DNA of 52,740 bases from a virus. Positions within the stretch are counted from its first letter, which is position 1; each line of letters opens with the position of its first letter. The DNA is taken from positions 1-52,740 of IMG/VR virus record IMGVR_UViG_3300031673_000065; one strand, given 5' to 3'. Positions 15,299 through 22,393 of this stretch are shown here, in pieces. The notes beneath the pieces are model-generated. The model saw only the letters and a list, made by a program, of their open reading frames with translations. It had not been told where the DNA came from and searched no databases. The position numbers were made by a program, and so were the translations under genes.

Positions 15299-15607
15299 TC
15301 AGCCGTAATAGTACCTAGCGATCAGTTTGGCTGCCTCCCGGAATTCGGGACAGTAATTGCCTTTGTGCTCGTGGCACTCGCCGTCGCAGATGCGGTCAGC
15401 CATGCAATCTGTCAGCGTGTCGCGCATTACGGTGTCGTCCGGTTCGCGGTCATACTCTTGCGTCACGAATTCGTCTCCAGAAGCTTCTGCTTCCATCCAA
15501 GCCGCTGTGACATCAACGACGCCAACAGAGTCTATCAGGTCCGGCAGAAGCTGTTCTGCCAACTGCCTGTACTCATCAACCAACAATTCAACTAATAAGT
15601 TGTCCAT
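15299..15607 (-). CDS. Hypothetical early protein (102 aa)
   Basis: Start 15607 has AACAGGAGAATGAA upstream. The protein is very acidic (LVELLVDEYRQLAEQLLPDL, then EASGDEFVTQEYDREPDD) with a cysteine-bearing segment (DCMADRICDGECHEHKGNYC) of four Cys and two His that could bind a metal. It is the first protein gene downstream of the candidate structured RNA and may lie on the same transcript. Confidence 0.55.
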   Translation of the reverse strand: MDNLLVELLVDEYRQLAEQLLPDLIDSVGVVDVTAAWMEAEASGDEFVTQEYDREPDDTVMRDTLTDCMADRICDGECHEHKGNYCPEFREAAKLIARYYYG

Positions 15608-15649
15608 TTCATTCTCCTGTTAAGGTGTGTGTAATAAAAAGGTGTAAAA

Positions 15650-16180
15650 TGCGGATTCTCGATCACGCCCGATCCGGCCGGGTGCTCACCATTGGGTGGT
15701 GTCATTTTGTGCGGTGGTATTTGATTCTAGCCATGCCCTTTAAAAAAGGTCACATCAAACATGGCACCGCGTTTGCGTGTATGCCGCCCGGATGGCTAAT
15801 CCGGAGGAGCGCTTTGCCGTGCTGCTCCCGCGTGCGGGCCGATCTTTCACCGAATGCTGAGCTGCTACTGAAATCCGAATGGATAGCACTGATCAAAACT
15901 ATATTGCGGTTGTGCCTTTCGCGGGGCCGCCTTTGTTGCGCGGCGCTGCTCGGCGCTCGTCAGAGATCGACTGCGACACCCCCAACGCCCGCCCGGTTGG
16001 CTTGGGCCCGCCTCGCGTTAGGTTTTTTTGTTGCCGTCGCCTCCCGGCGATGGGTCTTGGTACCTAACTCGGCGGTCCCCTGCCCCTGGTTGGGTGGAGA
16101 CTTTTGGCCTCGCGGCCTGGGCGCGCATGCCCAGCAGGCTTCTTGTATCCCGGTCCTCGTGGCCCGGCTCCCCTAAGGGA
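15650..16180 (-). ncRNA. Candidate large structured RNA, about 530 nt
   Basis: No convincing gene occupies this stretch, yet it is GC-rich (42 of 60 bases at 15961-16020) and full of inverted repeats. Examples: 16017-16023 with 16062-16068 (7 bp), enclosing 16037-16041 with 16046-16050; 16106-16109 with 16114-16117; 16118-16122 with 16129-16133; 15788-15793 with 15799-15804; 15730-15735 with 15760-15765. Read on the minus strand, two hairpin loops become GNRA tetraloops (GGGA, GCGA) and single-stranded gaps are A-rich, as expected of RNA made leftward. A sigma70-like promoter abuts its 5' end. I cannot assign it to a known class; large phage RNAs such as GOLLD or ROOL are the sort of thing to compare. 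Ends are approximate. Confidence 0.6.
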
Positions 16181-16185
16181 CTTTA

Positions 16186-16214
16186 ATTATGCGCCATTTT
16201 CACAAAAAAGGCAA
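16186..16214 (-). promoter_or_regulatory. Sigma70-like promoter for the structured RNA
   Basis: On the minus strand TTGCCT (16214-16209) is separated by 17 bases from CATAAT (16191-16186). Transcription would begin near 16180, at the first stem of the candidate RNA. The -35 element is embedded in a 15-mer, TTTTGCCTTTTTTGT (16216-16202), that occurs exactly once more, ahead of the rightward terminase operon. Confidence 0.6.
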
Positions 16215-16252
16215 AACTTTTTGAATAATTATATATCAGCATAAACAATCAG

Positions 16253-17164
16253 TTACACAGCCCTTGCGCGGCCTCTGGCATAGCTATCCGCCAGCAGTAG
16301 CCGCTTTATTACGGCGCAGTCGTGCACTACGTCGTCCAAAAGTATGTTGCGCCAAGTGCCGAATCGGCCCAAGGAATAAACACCAAACTGGTCTGACAAA
16401 CGGTAAATGAAGCCACGGCGGAAGGCTTCGTCGATTGGGGCGATCTTGCCGTAACGCTGCGAAGAGATTTCGCACTGGTTCAAACGAACAGGTCCCAAGC
16501 CAAAAGCCAACTGCACGGACACAAGGTCTCCTTGTTGCAAATCGTCCACAGCTTCAATGATCAACGTGCTGCCAGTGATGCTTGCGCGGTAAACCAGCGT
16601 GTCGACGAATGGAAAGTAAACGGTCTGGTGCACGTCGCAGCCTGTTCCCAGGTCCAGCCGATAGACTTTGATTGGGTTGAAACTGAATGTTGGTGCGGCT
16701 TGCTCGCCAACCTGCTTCGCCACGATGCCCATCGGCACGGTGGAGATCACACTTGCTGCTGTTGGGAGCGCTTTGAAATTGAAGGGTGTGCCGTACTCAA
16801 CCCGGCTGCTAAGATTTTCTCGCAACTGCTGAATGAAGTTCATCGGCGCGATCCAGCGGTGACAAGCATCAACGTTCCATACGCTGCGCGGCAGGATCTT
16901 GCCGGTGCACTTCATGGAGTAAGAGTTTGCGGCGCAAATGTTCGGCTCAATAAAACGGTTGCCGTCCCAGATGCCCTTGCGCACTGTCACAGCGCGGAAC
17001 GGAATGCCCGTAGCCTCACTCACAACCTCCGAACGGAACCGCAACAATGCCCTGTGCTGTCCCAGCTCTGCTTCCGGTGTTGCTTCTAGCACGCGGGCCT
17101 GCGGGAAGATGTGCGCGGCTATCATGCCGGTCAGCCCGGCGCCAACTATGGTTATGTTGTTCAT
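16253..17164 (-). CDS. FAD/NAD-binding oxidoreductase, UDP-galactopyranose mutase-like
   Basis: The N-terminus NITIVGAGLTGMIAAHIF contains the GxGxxG dinucleotide-binding motif, followed by an acidic end of strand 2 (RVLEATPE). Near the C-terminus FGVYSLGRFGTWRN resembles the GRxGxxxY/W flavin contact of UDP-galactopyranose mutase and amine-oxidase folds. At 303 residues it is shorter than UGM (about 370). Substrate is unknown: a sugar, an amine or a modified nucleotide are all possible. It overlaps the upstream gene by ATGA and ends 73 bases before the RNA start. Confidence 0.7.
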   Translation of the reverse strand: MNNITIVGAGLTGMIAAHIFPQARVLEATPEAELGQHRALLRFRSEVVSEATGIPFRAVTVRKGIWDGNRFIEPNICAANSYSMKCTGKILPRSVWNVDACHRWIAPMNFIQQLRENLSSRVEYGTPFNFKALPTAASVISTVPMGIVAKQVGEQAAPTFSFNPIKVYRLDLGTGCDVHQTVYFPFVDTLVYRASITGSTLIIEAVDDLQQGDLVSVQLAFGLGPVRLNQCEISSQRYGKIAPIDEAFRRGFIYRLSDQFGVYSLGRFGTWRNILLDDVVHDCAVIKRLLLADSYARGRARAV

Positions 17165-17613
17165 GCCGTCCCCAGGGAGTGGTGTGGTTTGGAGTGTGAC
17201 ACATAGTCCGGCCTATACCACCACCCTCCAGTAACCTCCCAAACCAACAGACACTCTCCTTCAAACCTCTGCACTGAGTTGCGGTATGTAACGACATATT
17301 TTTGCAATTGAATTTCACCGCGCAAAAACTTGAGTGCTTTCTCAGTCAACACCCAACAACCACCTTTGCCTTCGTTGTCGTCTCCGGGTGGCTTTTCGAT
17401 CAAGCCCCAATACTTCAACTTGTGCATGTTTGACAATTGATTGTGTGTCAGCTTTATTAGCTGACACACCTCAAACTCTGCGCAGCCGTTTTCAACCGTC
17501 ACGCGCAAAATGCCAACCAGCACGCGCAGCAGGCTTTTTGAAATTGAATGTTTGTATTCAACCATCTTTGCTCCGCAGCATTCACAATATGCCAATTTGT
17601 TTCCTTCATTCAT
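17161..17613 (-). CDS. Zinc-knuckle / winged-helix protein (150 aa)
   Basis: The N-terminal AYCECCGAKMVEY is a CxxC half-site. It is followed by a helix-turn-helix-like core (FEVCQLIKLTHNQLSNMHK, LKYWGLIEK) and a wing ending in GGCWVLTEKALKFLRGE, which is the typical pattern of a winged-helix DNA-binding domain. AGGAGTTTTGAA precedes the start. It sits between primase-helicase and flavoprotein genes and may be a transcription regulator (inference). Confidence 0.6.
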   Translation of the reverse strand: MNEGNKLAYCECCGAKMVEYKHSISKSLLRVLVGILRVTVENGCAEFEVCQLIKLTHNQLSNMHKLKYWGLIEKPPGDDNEGKGGCWVLTEKALKFLRGEIQLQKYVVTYRNSVQRFEGECLLVWEVTGGWWYRPDYVSHSKPHHSLGTA

Positions 17614-17614
17614 T

Positions 17615-19807
17615 TCAAAACTCCTGTTTCAAATCTGATATCTTTTCAACGGCTTCTTTCAACTGGACCTTGTCCGGGTTGTAGTAAACTTGCACCCGCG
17701 CCATCCTGCCAAGATCCGACTCCAACCTCCAACGTCCATCACGGATGGCCGGGTTGACCAGCCGCACATAACCCAACCGGCGCAATGCGTGTTGTGCACA
17801 ACCGTTAAACTTCTTGCGGGACATCTCAGGATCAACCTGTTGCACGGCGCTCCATAGGTTGTCCGTGCGCAACACGGATTCGTCCTTCAACAAATCAATC
17901 GCGTCCGCTGCCCATTGGTCGTGCGTCATGCCGATCTGAATCAACTCCCTGTGTGCTGCGGTGGAGCGCTGGCCGGAGTTGGCGGAGAACTTGCTGATGT
18001 CGCGTTCCAGCAGTGCCGCATAAACGCTGGCAGCGCCATTTTGCTCCTCGTACCAACGCCACAGCCCGTCGAAATAATCCCGCCGCTGCTCCAACGACAT
18101 CAAGCACATCTCCCTCCTCGTAGCACAATCAATCACGTCATAGCGCCGGTCATCGTCCGGAATATAAAGCCCAGAGCTGAGATGGTTGGTGGTGATGATC
18201 ACGCCGCAATGCAGCCGCACCGAATACTTGTGGCCGTACTTTGGGTTGATGGTCAGATAATCCGGCTGGCCTGCAATCAGGACTTTGAGCCGCTCGTTGA
18301 ATGCCCACTTGCTCATGTCTGCGCTGTTGGCAGCTTCGGAAACAACCACCAACACCGATGCCGCGTGCTCATTAAAAGATGAGTCCAGGTGCGCAGCCTC
18401 AATGGAAGAAATGTTCCAAACGCCAATGCCAGCGCTCGCCATAGTGATTGCGGTGTCCTTGCCTACGCCTTGCTCGCCTCCAAGCAACAATGCAAAACGG
18501 GGCTTCTCGCCGGGGTTCTGGATGCGGTGCGCCATGTAATCCAAAAATTGGTCTGCGTCGCCCGGCCCAGGCATCAACCTGCGCACATGCTCAATGTAAG
18601 GTCCTGCGTGGCGCGGATCGCCGCGGGTGATGCTTGGTGGACGGTAGGCATTGTAGAGACACGCTCCTTCGTTTTCGATGAAATCGCCGTCGCGGTAATC
18701 CACGTTCGCAGTCAACATGTCCGGGATCAACGGATCGGAAGACATGCTGGTGACGGTGCGGTTGCGTTTCAGCCATTCTGTTGGGTTGACGATTTCGCCG
18801 TCTACGTTCTGACAGGCTGCTGCACTGTTGACACTTTCCGCTGGCCAGAAGGAGCCGGTGGGGATGTAGATGTAGTTGTTGCCCGGCGCAAAGTAAACGA
18901 ACCGATCCGTCGGCACCTGCCCGGTCTTTGGCACCCAGCCGCCTTCCAACGCTTCGTAAACCAACGTGCCCATGCTGAGCTCGCCTTCATCCATGGACAG
19001 CTCGTAAAATGCCTCCCGCATTATTTCGTCGTGGTTGCGTCCTTTTGCCCCACCCCAGGAGTCTGCCCACTCGTTGTAGACTTCCCAGGCAGCGTCGGCC
19101 CTGCCAAACTCCCTGCCCATAATGATGCCAACGTTGCGCCACAACGTGCGGTCATCCGCTGGGACGAACTGTAGCATGTTTTGGACTTCTTCCAGGGTGT
19201 ACTTCCTGCGGGTGGGGTCATGCTTGCGCGGGCGACCGGGCTTGCGCTTGGCCTTTTGGGTTAGGTGCGATGGCAAGTCGCCCACTGGCAATTCATTGAT
19301 CCAGCTGTAAGCGTTGCCGGAACGGTGGGAGGAAGGTGGCGCCACAACGTAGCCTTTGTCGTTGCGGGTGTCTACGCCGGGTCCGAGGGTATTGGTGCTG
19401 GTGTTGATGGAGGAGTTGTACTTGAAATAAGCGTGCACCCCACCGGAGCCGGTTTGGGCCATTAGGGTTTGCGGCTCGCCGCTGTCTTTGTTGAGCTTGG
19501 CCCATGTGTCATCGCCTTGCTTGTTGGGGCCGATGTCGATGTCTATTACGGTGATGCCGGAAAGCTGGCCAGTCACCACACCGATGCTGCGGTCGCCTTT
19601 TTTGAACCAGTTGGTTATGCGCTCTTTGTCGCGGGTTGCGTCCCGCAGACCTGATGTTGTTGATGGATGTTTACCCGCGTCTGGGCAATTCTTGATGCCG
19701 CACGAACATTGTCCCGCTGAGTTCACTGAGTGAAGCGGAAACACGTGCCAACCAAGATCTGCATAGCCCAACGCGGCGGTCAATACTGCTGATTGTTTTT
19801 TCTCCAC
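17615..19807 (-). CDS. Bifunctional primase-polymerase / SF3 helicase
   Basis: The N-terminal domain (about residues 10-190) reads as a PrimPol: GYADLGWHVFPLH, a zinc-like CSCGIKNCPDAGKHP, GVVTGQLSGITVIDIDIG with the catalytic acidic pair, and GSGGVHAYFKY. The C-terminal half carries the D5/SF3 helicase Walker A GGEQGVGKDTAI (about residue 442) and a later ITTNHLSSGLYIPDDDRR sensor region. It primes and unwinds at the replication fork. I prefer GTG 19807 with AGGGA six bases upstream; TTG 19813 is the longer alternative. Final length about 730 residues. Confidence 0.88.
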   Translation of the reverse strand: MEKKQSAVLTAALGYADLGWHVFPLHSVNSAGQCSCGIKNCPDAGKHPSTTSGLRDATRDKERITNWFKKGDRSIGVVTGQLSGITVIDIDIGPNKQGDDTWAKLNKDSGEPQTLMAQTGSGGVHAYFKYNSSINTSTNTLGPGVDTRNDKGYVVAPPSSHRSGNAYSWINELPVGDLPSHLTQKAKRKPGRPRKHDPTRRKYTLEEVQNMLQFVPADDRTLWRNVGIIMGREFGRADAAWEVYNEWADSWGGAKGRNHDEIMREAFYELSMDEGELSMGTLVYEALEGGWVPKTGQVPTDRFVYFAPGNNYIYIPTGSFWPAESVNSAAACQNVDGEIVNPTEWLKRNRTVTSMSSDPLIPDMLTANVDYRDGDFIENEGACLYNAYRPPSITRGDPRHAGPYIEHVRRLMPGPGDADQFLDYMAHRIQNPGEKPRFALLLGGEQGVGKDTAITMASAGIGVWNISSIEAAHLDSSFNEHAASVLVVVSEAANSADMSKWAFNERLKVLIAGQPDYLTINPKYGHKYSVRLHCGVIITTNHLSSGLYIPDDDRRYDVIDCATRREMCLMSLEQRRDYFDGLWRWYEEQNGAASVYAALLERDISKFSANSGQRSTAAHRELIQIGMTHDQWAADAIDLLKDESVLRTDNLWSAVQQVDPEMSRKKFNGCAQHALRRLGYVRLVNPAIRDGRWRLESDLGRMARVQVYYNPDKVQLKEAVEKISDLKQEF

Positions 19808-19825
19808 GGTCAATCCCTGAGTTAT

Positions 19826-19850
19826 AGCAGGGAACGCTGGGTTCCCTGCT
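19826..19850 (-). other. Intercistronic hairpin, 10-bp perfect stem
   Basis: AGCAGGGAAC (19826-19835) pairs with GTTCCCTGCT (19841-19850) across a 5-base loop, in the gap between the genes ending at 19867 and starting at 19807. It has no U-tract. A processing or mRNA-stabilising site, or a weak attenuator ahead of the primase-helicase, fits better than a full terminator. Confidence 0.75.
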
Positions 19851-19866
19851 GTTGTTGTAGGATGAA

Positions 19867-20685
19867 TTAAAATGCTTCACCGTTATCTTCTGCTGCTGCG
19901 GAGTCCAGGTCTTCGTGTTGGACTCTGACCTTGCCGGCGACGATCTGCTCATAAAACTTTTTGCCGAGCATGTAAACTTCCGCATTGATGACCCCACCGG
20001 GGTTGGTGTTCAACTCTTCATTGGGCCGGATGGCAATGCCGTGCCACTCGCCTTTGTTGTTGGATTCCTTTTGGGAGGAGACGGTGTATGCGCGGGCCCA
20101 ACTGGGAGGTGTGATCACCTGGTCACCGTGCTCAATCTTGAAGTTATTGATCTGGGTGATCCAGTTTTTGGACTTTTTGATCTGGGTGGAACCGCATGCC
20201 AGTACCGCAGGGGTCCAACCGCCAACCGCGTCCTGCATCAGCACGTAATGCTGCCGGGTGTCTTTCAAGGATTCAATCTCACTAGCCCGAATGTCCAAGC
20301 CGTCCGGCGAACGCTCTGCTTCGCCGTCAGCCAACATCTCTTCCACTTCCAGCGGGGAGTAGGAACCTTTGAACCCACCGCCTGCTGCACGGTCAACCCA
20401 ACGCAAAAACTGCCGCTCAAAATAAACGGGTATCACGTTGACGGTTTTGAACAGCTCGTTGGTGACGGAATTGATGAACAAACCGGGCCGTGCGCCTTCC
20501 ACTGTTTCCAACTGCGGGGAGAGACCTTGGAGGCAAATGATGAAGGGTACGGCGAATGAATCTTTGTCTGCGTTTTCGATGCCTTTGCCGGCGTCGGAAA
20601 GCATTGTGGAGAACAGGTCATCGGGTGCGAGTTCTTGCTTGCCTTTGGCCTTCAATGCGGTGGTCTTCTTCTTTGTTGCTGTCAT
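19867..20685 (-). CDS. Conserved phage replication-associated protein, possible ssDNA-binding (272 aa)
   Basis: A lysine-rich N-terminus (TATKKKTTALKAKGKQE) is followed by an AVPFIICLQGLSPQ segment, a GARPGLFINSVTNELFKTVN strand cluster and VIPVYFERQFLRWVDR. I recall this layout from many phage genomes, next to primase-helicase genes, usually without an assigned function. The acidic C-terminal tail (HEDLDSAAAEDNGEAF) is reminiscent of single-strand binding proteins. The role is inference. CAGGAGCAACAATC precedes the ATG at 20685. Confidence 0.55.
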   Translation of the reverse strand: MTATKKKTTALKAKGKQELAPDDLFSTMLSDAGKGIENADKDSFAVPFIICLQGLSPQLETVEGARPGLFINSVTNELFKTVNVIPVYFERQFLRWVDRAAGGGFKGSYSPLEVEEMLADGEAERSPDGLDIRASEIESLKDTRQHYVLMQDAVGGWTPAVLACGSTQIKKSKNWITQINNFKIEHGDQVITPPSWARAYTVSSQKESNNKGEWHGIAIRPNEELNTNPGGVINAEVYMLGKKFYEQIVAGKVRVQHEDLDSAAAEDNGEAF

Positions 20686-20708
20686 GATTGTTGCTCCTGT
20701 TGTGTGTG

Positions 20709-21254
20709 TTAAGAGATTACTGCTTTGGTGATTGGCATTGCGCCGAATAATTCTAACGGTACTGCTGTACCGCGCTCCAGCTGCTCCTTGAGGAAGCTGG
20801 CTAGTGTGGAGGGATGGACGGCTTCCTTGGAGCTGACTTTTGCACCGGAAGCGGTGAGCTCGTCGTAGATGGTTTTGGCTTGGGTGTATTCGTCCTTGCC
20901 AAACTGACCGGTGACAGTCAACTTGATCAGGTCTGCGTGACCGTTGTTGACCAGCCAGTCCATCGCCTCCTCGTAGTGCTTGGCGGGGATTGAAGCGTAG
21001 ACTTTGGTTGTGAGCTTGATCTTCTTGCCGTCTGTCAGGGTGATGGAACTTAGACCTAGCTCCTGCATGAAAGCGGGAATGGACTCCTGCTCTATTGAGA
21101 CCAGTTCTTTCTTCAGCTGCTTGAGTTGTTCTTCAGCTGCTGCTACTGCTGCTTGCTTGTTTTGCATTAGGTTGGCGTAACGCGCAAGTTGTCCGAGCCG
21201 TTCTTCATTGATTGCGGTAATGCTCGGTGCCGCGAATGGATCTGTTCTTGCCAT
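20709..21254 (-). CDS. Conserved phage early protein, coiled-coil plus C-terminal domain (181 aa)
   Basis: ATG 21254 follows AGGAGGccatc. Residues 30-65 form a coiled coil (QAAVAAAEEQLKQLKKELV). The remainder (MQELGLSSITLTDGKKIKL, DWLVNNGHADLIK, VHPSTLASFLKEQLERG, PLELFGAM) matches a widespread but uncharacterised phage family whose genes usually accompany replication genes. It is the first gene of the leftward transcript and has a long stem-loop in its 5' leader. Function not known. Confidence 0.65.
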   Translation of the reverse strand: MARTDPFAAPSITAINEERLGQLARYANLMQNKQAAVAAAEEQLKQLKKELVSIEQESIPAFMQELGLSSITLTDGKKIKLTTKVYASIPAKHYEEAMDWLVNNGHADLIKLTVTGQFGKDEYTQAKTIYDELTASGAKVSSKEAVHPSTLASFLKEQLERGTAVPLELFGAMPITKAVIS

Positions 21255-21277
21255 GATGGCCTCCTTTGGTTGCATAA

Positions 21278-21360
21278 GAAGGAACCTCCCCAGCACCCAG
21301 TGAGGGACAAAGGGTTGGCCCGGCACGGAGCGCCGGGAGTGTTACTGGGGTGGTTCCTTC
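21278..21360 (-). other. Structured 5' leader: 15-bp terminal stem with inner hairpin
   Basis: 21278-21293 pairs with 21345-21360 through 15 base pairs interrupted by one T.T (A.A in RNA) mismatch. Inside, CCCGGC 21319-21324 pairs with GCCGGG 21332-21337. On the minus strand the predicted transcription start (about 21361) coincides with the foot of the stem. The ribosome-binding site AGGAGG (21264-21259) lies outside it. It could protect the mRNA 5' end, be cut by RNase III, or sense a signal; no known riboswitch is recognised. Confidence 0.75.
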
Positions 21361-21367
21361 AAGAATA

Positions 21368-21396
21368 ATTATCCTGGATATTTTCTGGCAAAGCAA
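21368..21396 (-). promoter_or_regulatory. Leftward early promoter
   Basis: On the minus strand TTGCTT (21396-21391) lies 17 bases before GATAAT (21373-21368). The predicted start falls at about 21361, the first base pair of the leader stem. The -35 box is weak (TTG only) and the -10 differs by one base from consensus. Confidence 0.55.
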
Positions 21397-21425
21397 ATTT
21401 TGTTCCGGACGAAATTCGTTTTTAT

Positions 21426-21794
21426 CCGTGCGAATGTTGGACGGCTTGGACGTGCTTTTTTCGATGTTGGCCGTGGTAGCCGTGCTTGGGTGGAAACTTC
21501 CTGAATAATCGGCCCGGAGCGCATCTGACCTAAGTCGTTGATAACTGTGGCCGTGCTTGAAAAAATGGCCGTGCTCCCCACTTTTTGCACAAGTCCATGA
21601 AGTTAAAAGGAAAAACACCATTTTCAAGGAATTGTGGCCGTGCTGGCCGTGGGCTACTAACGAGGCATCTAAAAATAGTATTTAATGGATACAATTATAA
21701 TTATATAGGAGGCGTAATAGCGTCACGGCCAGCACGGCCAATGTTTCGGCCTTATCCGTGCGAAATAACCAGAAAAGTGCGAATAAGCACGGCC
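21426..21794. repeat. Iteron array (GGCCGTGCT-like) flanking an AT-rich core
   Basis: Rightward copies begin at 21426 (CCGTGC), 21448 (variant GGACGTGCT), 21469, 21479, 21549, 21567, 21636 and 21645. Inverted copies lie at 21724-21730, 21731-21739 and 21786-21794, and there is a further CCGTGC at 21756. GGCCGTGCTGGCCGTG at 21636-21651 is the exact reverse complement of 21724-21739. The 72 bases between are mostly A/T. TTATCCGTGCGAA occurs at 21422 and 21752. The arrangement suits binding of an initiator or repressor to a replication origin or to the divergent promoters. It is also the only long gap (21361-21889) between the two gene arms. Confidence 0.75.
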
Positions 21795-21800
21795 AACACT

Positions 21801-21815
21801 TTTTGCCTTTTTTGT
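21801..21815 (+). promoter_or_regulatory. Shared 15-mer (TTTTGCCTTTTTTGT), possible promoter element
   Basis: This 15-mer is identical to the one spanning the -35 region of the structured-RNA promoter (16216-16202, minus strand). It sits about 75 bases before the small terminase start and points rightward. A good -10 box is not evident 17 bases downstream (GAATTA), so it may be a regulator site or part of a non-sigma70 promoter. Confidence 0.4.
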
Positions 21816-21889
21816 TGAATTGGTTGAATTATTTTCCAAAGTGGCGCAAACTCGTGCTAATAACCTTTGCCCTTAAAAGGTTGGTGGGG

Positions 21890-22378
21890 ATGGCCAAGCG
21901 CAGACCGGGAAGACCAACAAAATACAAACCAGAATACGTGCAACAATTGTTGGACTTTTTTGGTCGTGAATCTGGTGAGTGGGTTGAAGTTGAAAACAAA
22001 AAAGGCGACATGCAATTCGTCCGCAAAGCCGCTGACCTTCCACTTTACGAAAGTTTTGCCCGCAGCATCGGTGTCAGTTGGGTTACGCTCAGGTCCTGGG
22101 CGCTGGCGCTGGACGGTGATGGTGGCACGCTTTACCCAGAATTCCGTGAAGCCTACGATTCAGCCAAAGGCGATCAGCTGCGCATCTTGATCGAGAACGG
22201 TTTGTGCGGCGGTTATCAACAATCATTTGCAATCTTTACGGCAAAAAACATTTTAGGATGGCGCGATGCAATGTCGCTTGAACATTCCGGAACAGATGGT
22301 GGTCCTATTCAAACAATAACTTCTTCAATGACTCCGCAGGAAGCTGCAGAAGCATATGCAGATACTTTGCGACAATAA
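21890..22378 (+). CDS. terS: Terminase small subunit
   Basis: ATG 21890 (MAKRRPGRPTKYKPEYVQQ) was chosen over the upstream in-frame ATG 21758, because the upstream stretch overlaps the iterons and reads as non-coding. The basic N-terminus and helix-turn-helix region (FARSIGVSWVTLRSWALAL) are followed by PEFREAYDSAKGDQLRILI and AKNILGWRDAMSLEH, the pattern of phage small terminases that recognise packaging DNA. It is the first gene of the rightward operon; its large partner is about 2.3 kb downstream, separated by lysis genes. Confidence 0.85.
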   Translation: MAKRRPGRPTKYKPEYVQQLLDFFGRESGEWVEVENKKGDMQFVRKAADLPLYESFARSIGVSWVTLRSWALALDGDGGTLYPEFREAYDSAKGDQLRILIENGLCGGYQQSFAIFTAKNILGWRDAMSLEHSGTDGGPIQTITSSMTPQEAAEAYADTLRQ

Positions 22379-22393
22379 CAAGGAGGTTGGGCT

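Noticed and set aside
15625-16176. 183-codon plus-strand open frame over the GC-rich block
   Set aside because: No ribosome-binding site, Arg/Leu/Ala/Cys-rich random-looking translation, opposite to all neighbours. Openness is expected from high G/C. The inverted repeats fit a minus-strand RNA better.
21205-21627. 140-codon minus-strand frame across the leader and iterons
   Set aside because: It runs through the promoter, the 15-bp stem and several iterons and has no plausible start; it overlaps the well-supported gene ending at 20709 in another frame.
21691-21707. TATAAT at 21696-21701 as a divergent promoter
   Set aside because: No acceptable -35 element lies 16-18 bases upstream on either strand; the run is part of the generally A/T-rich core between the iterons.
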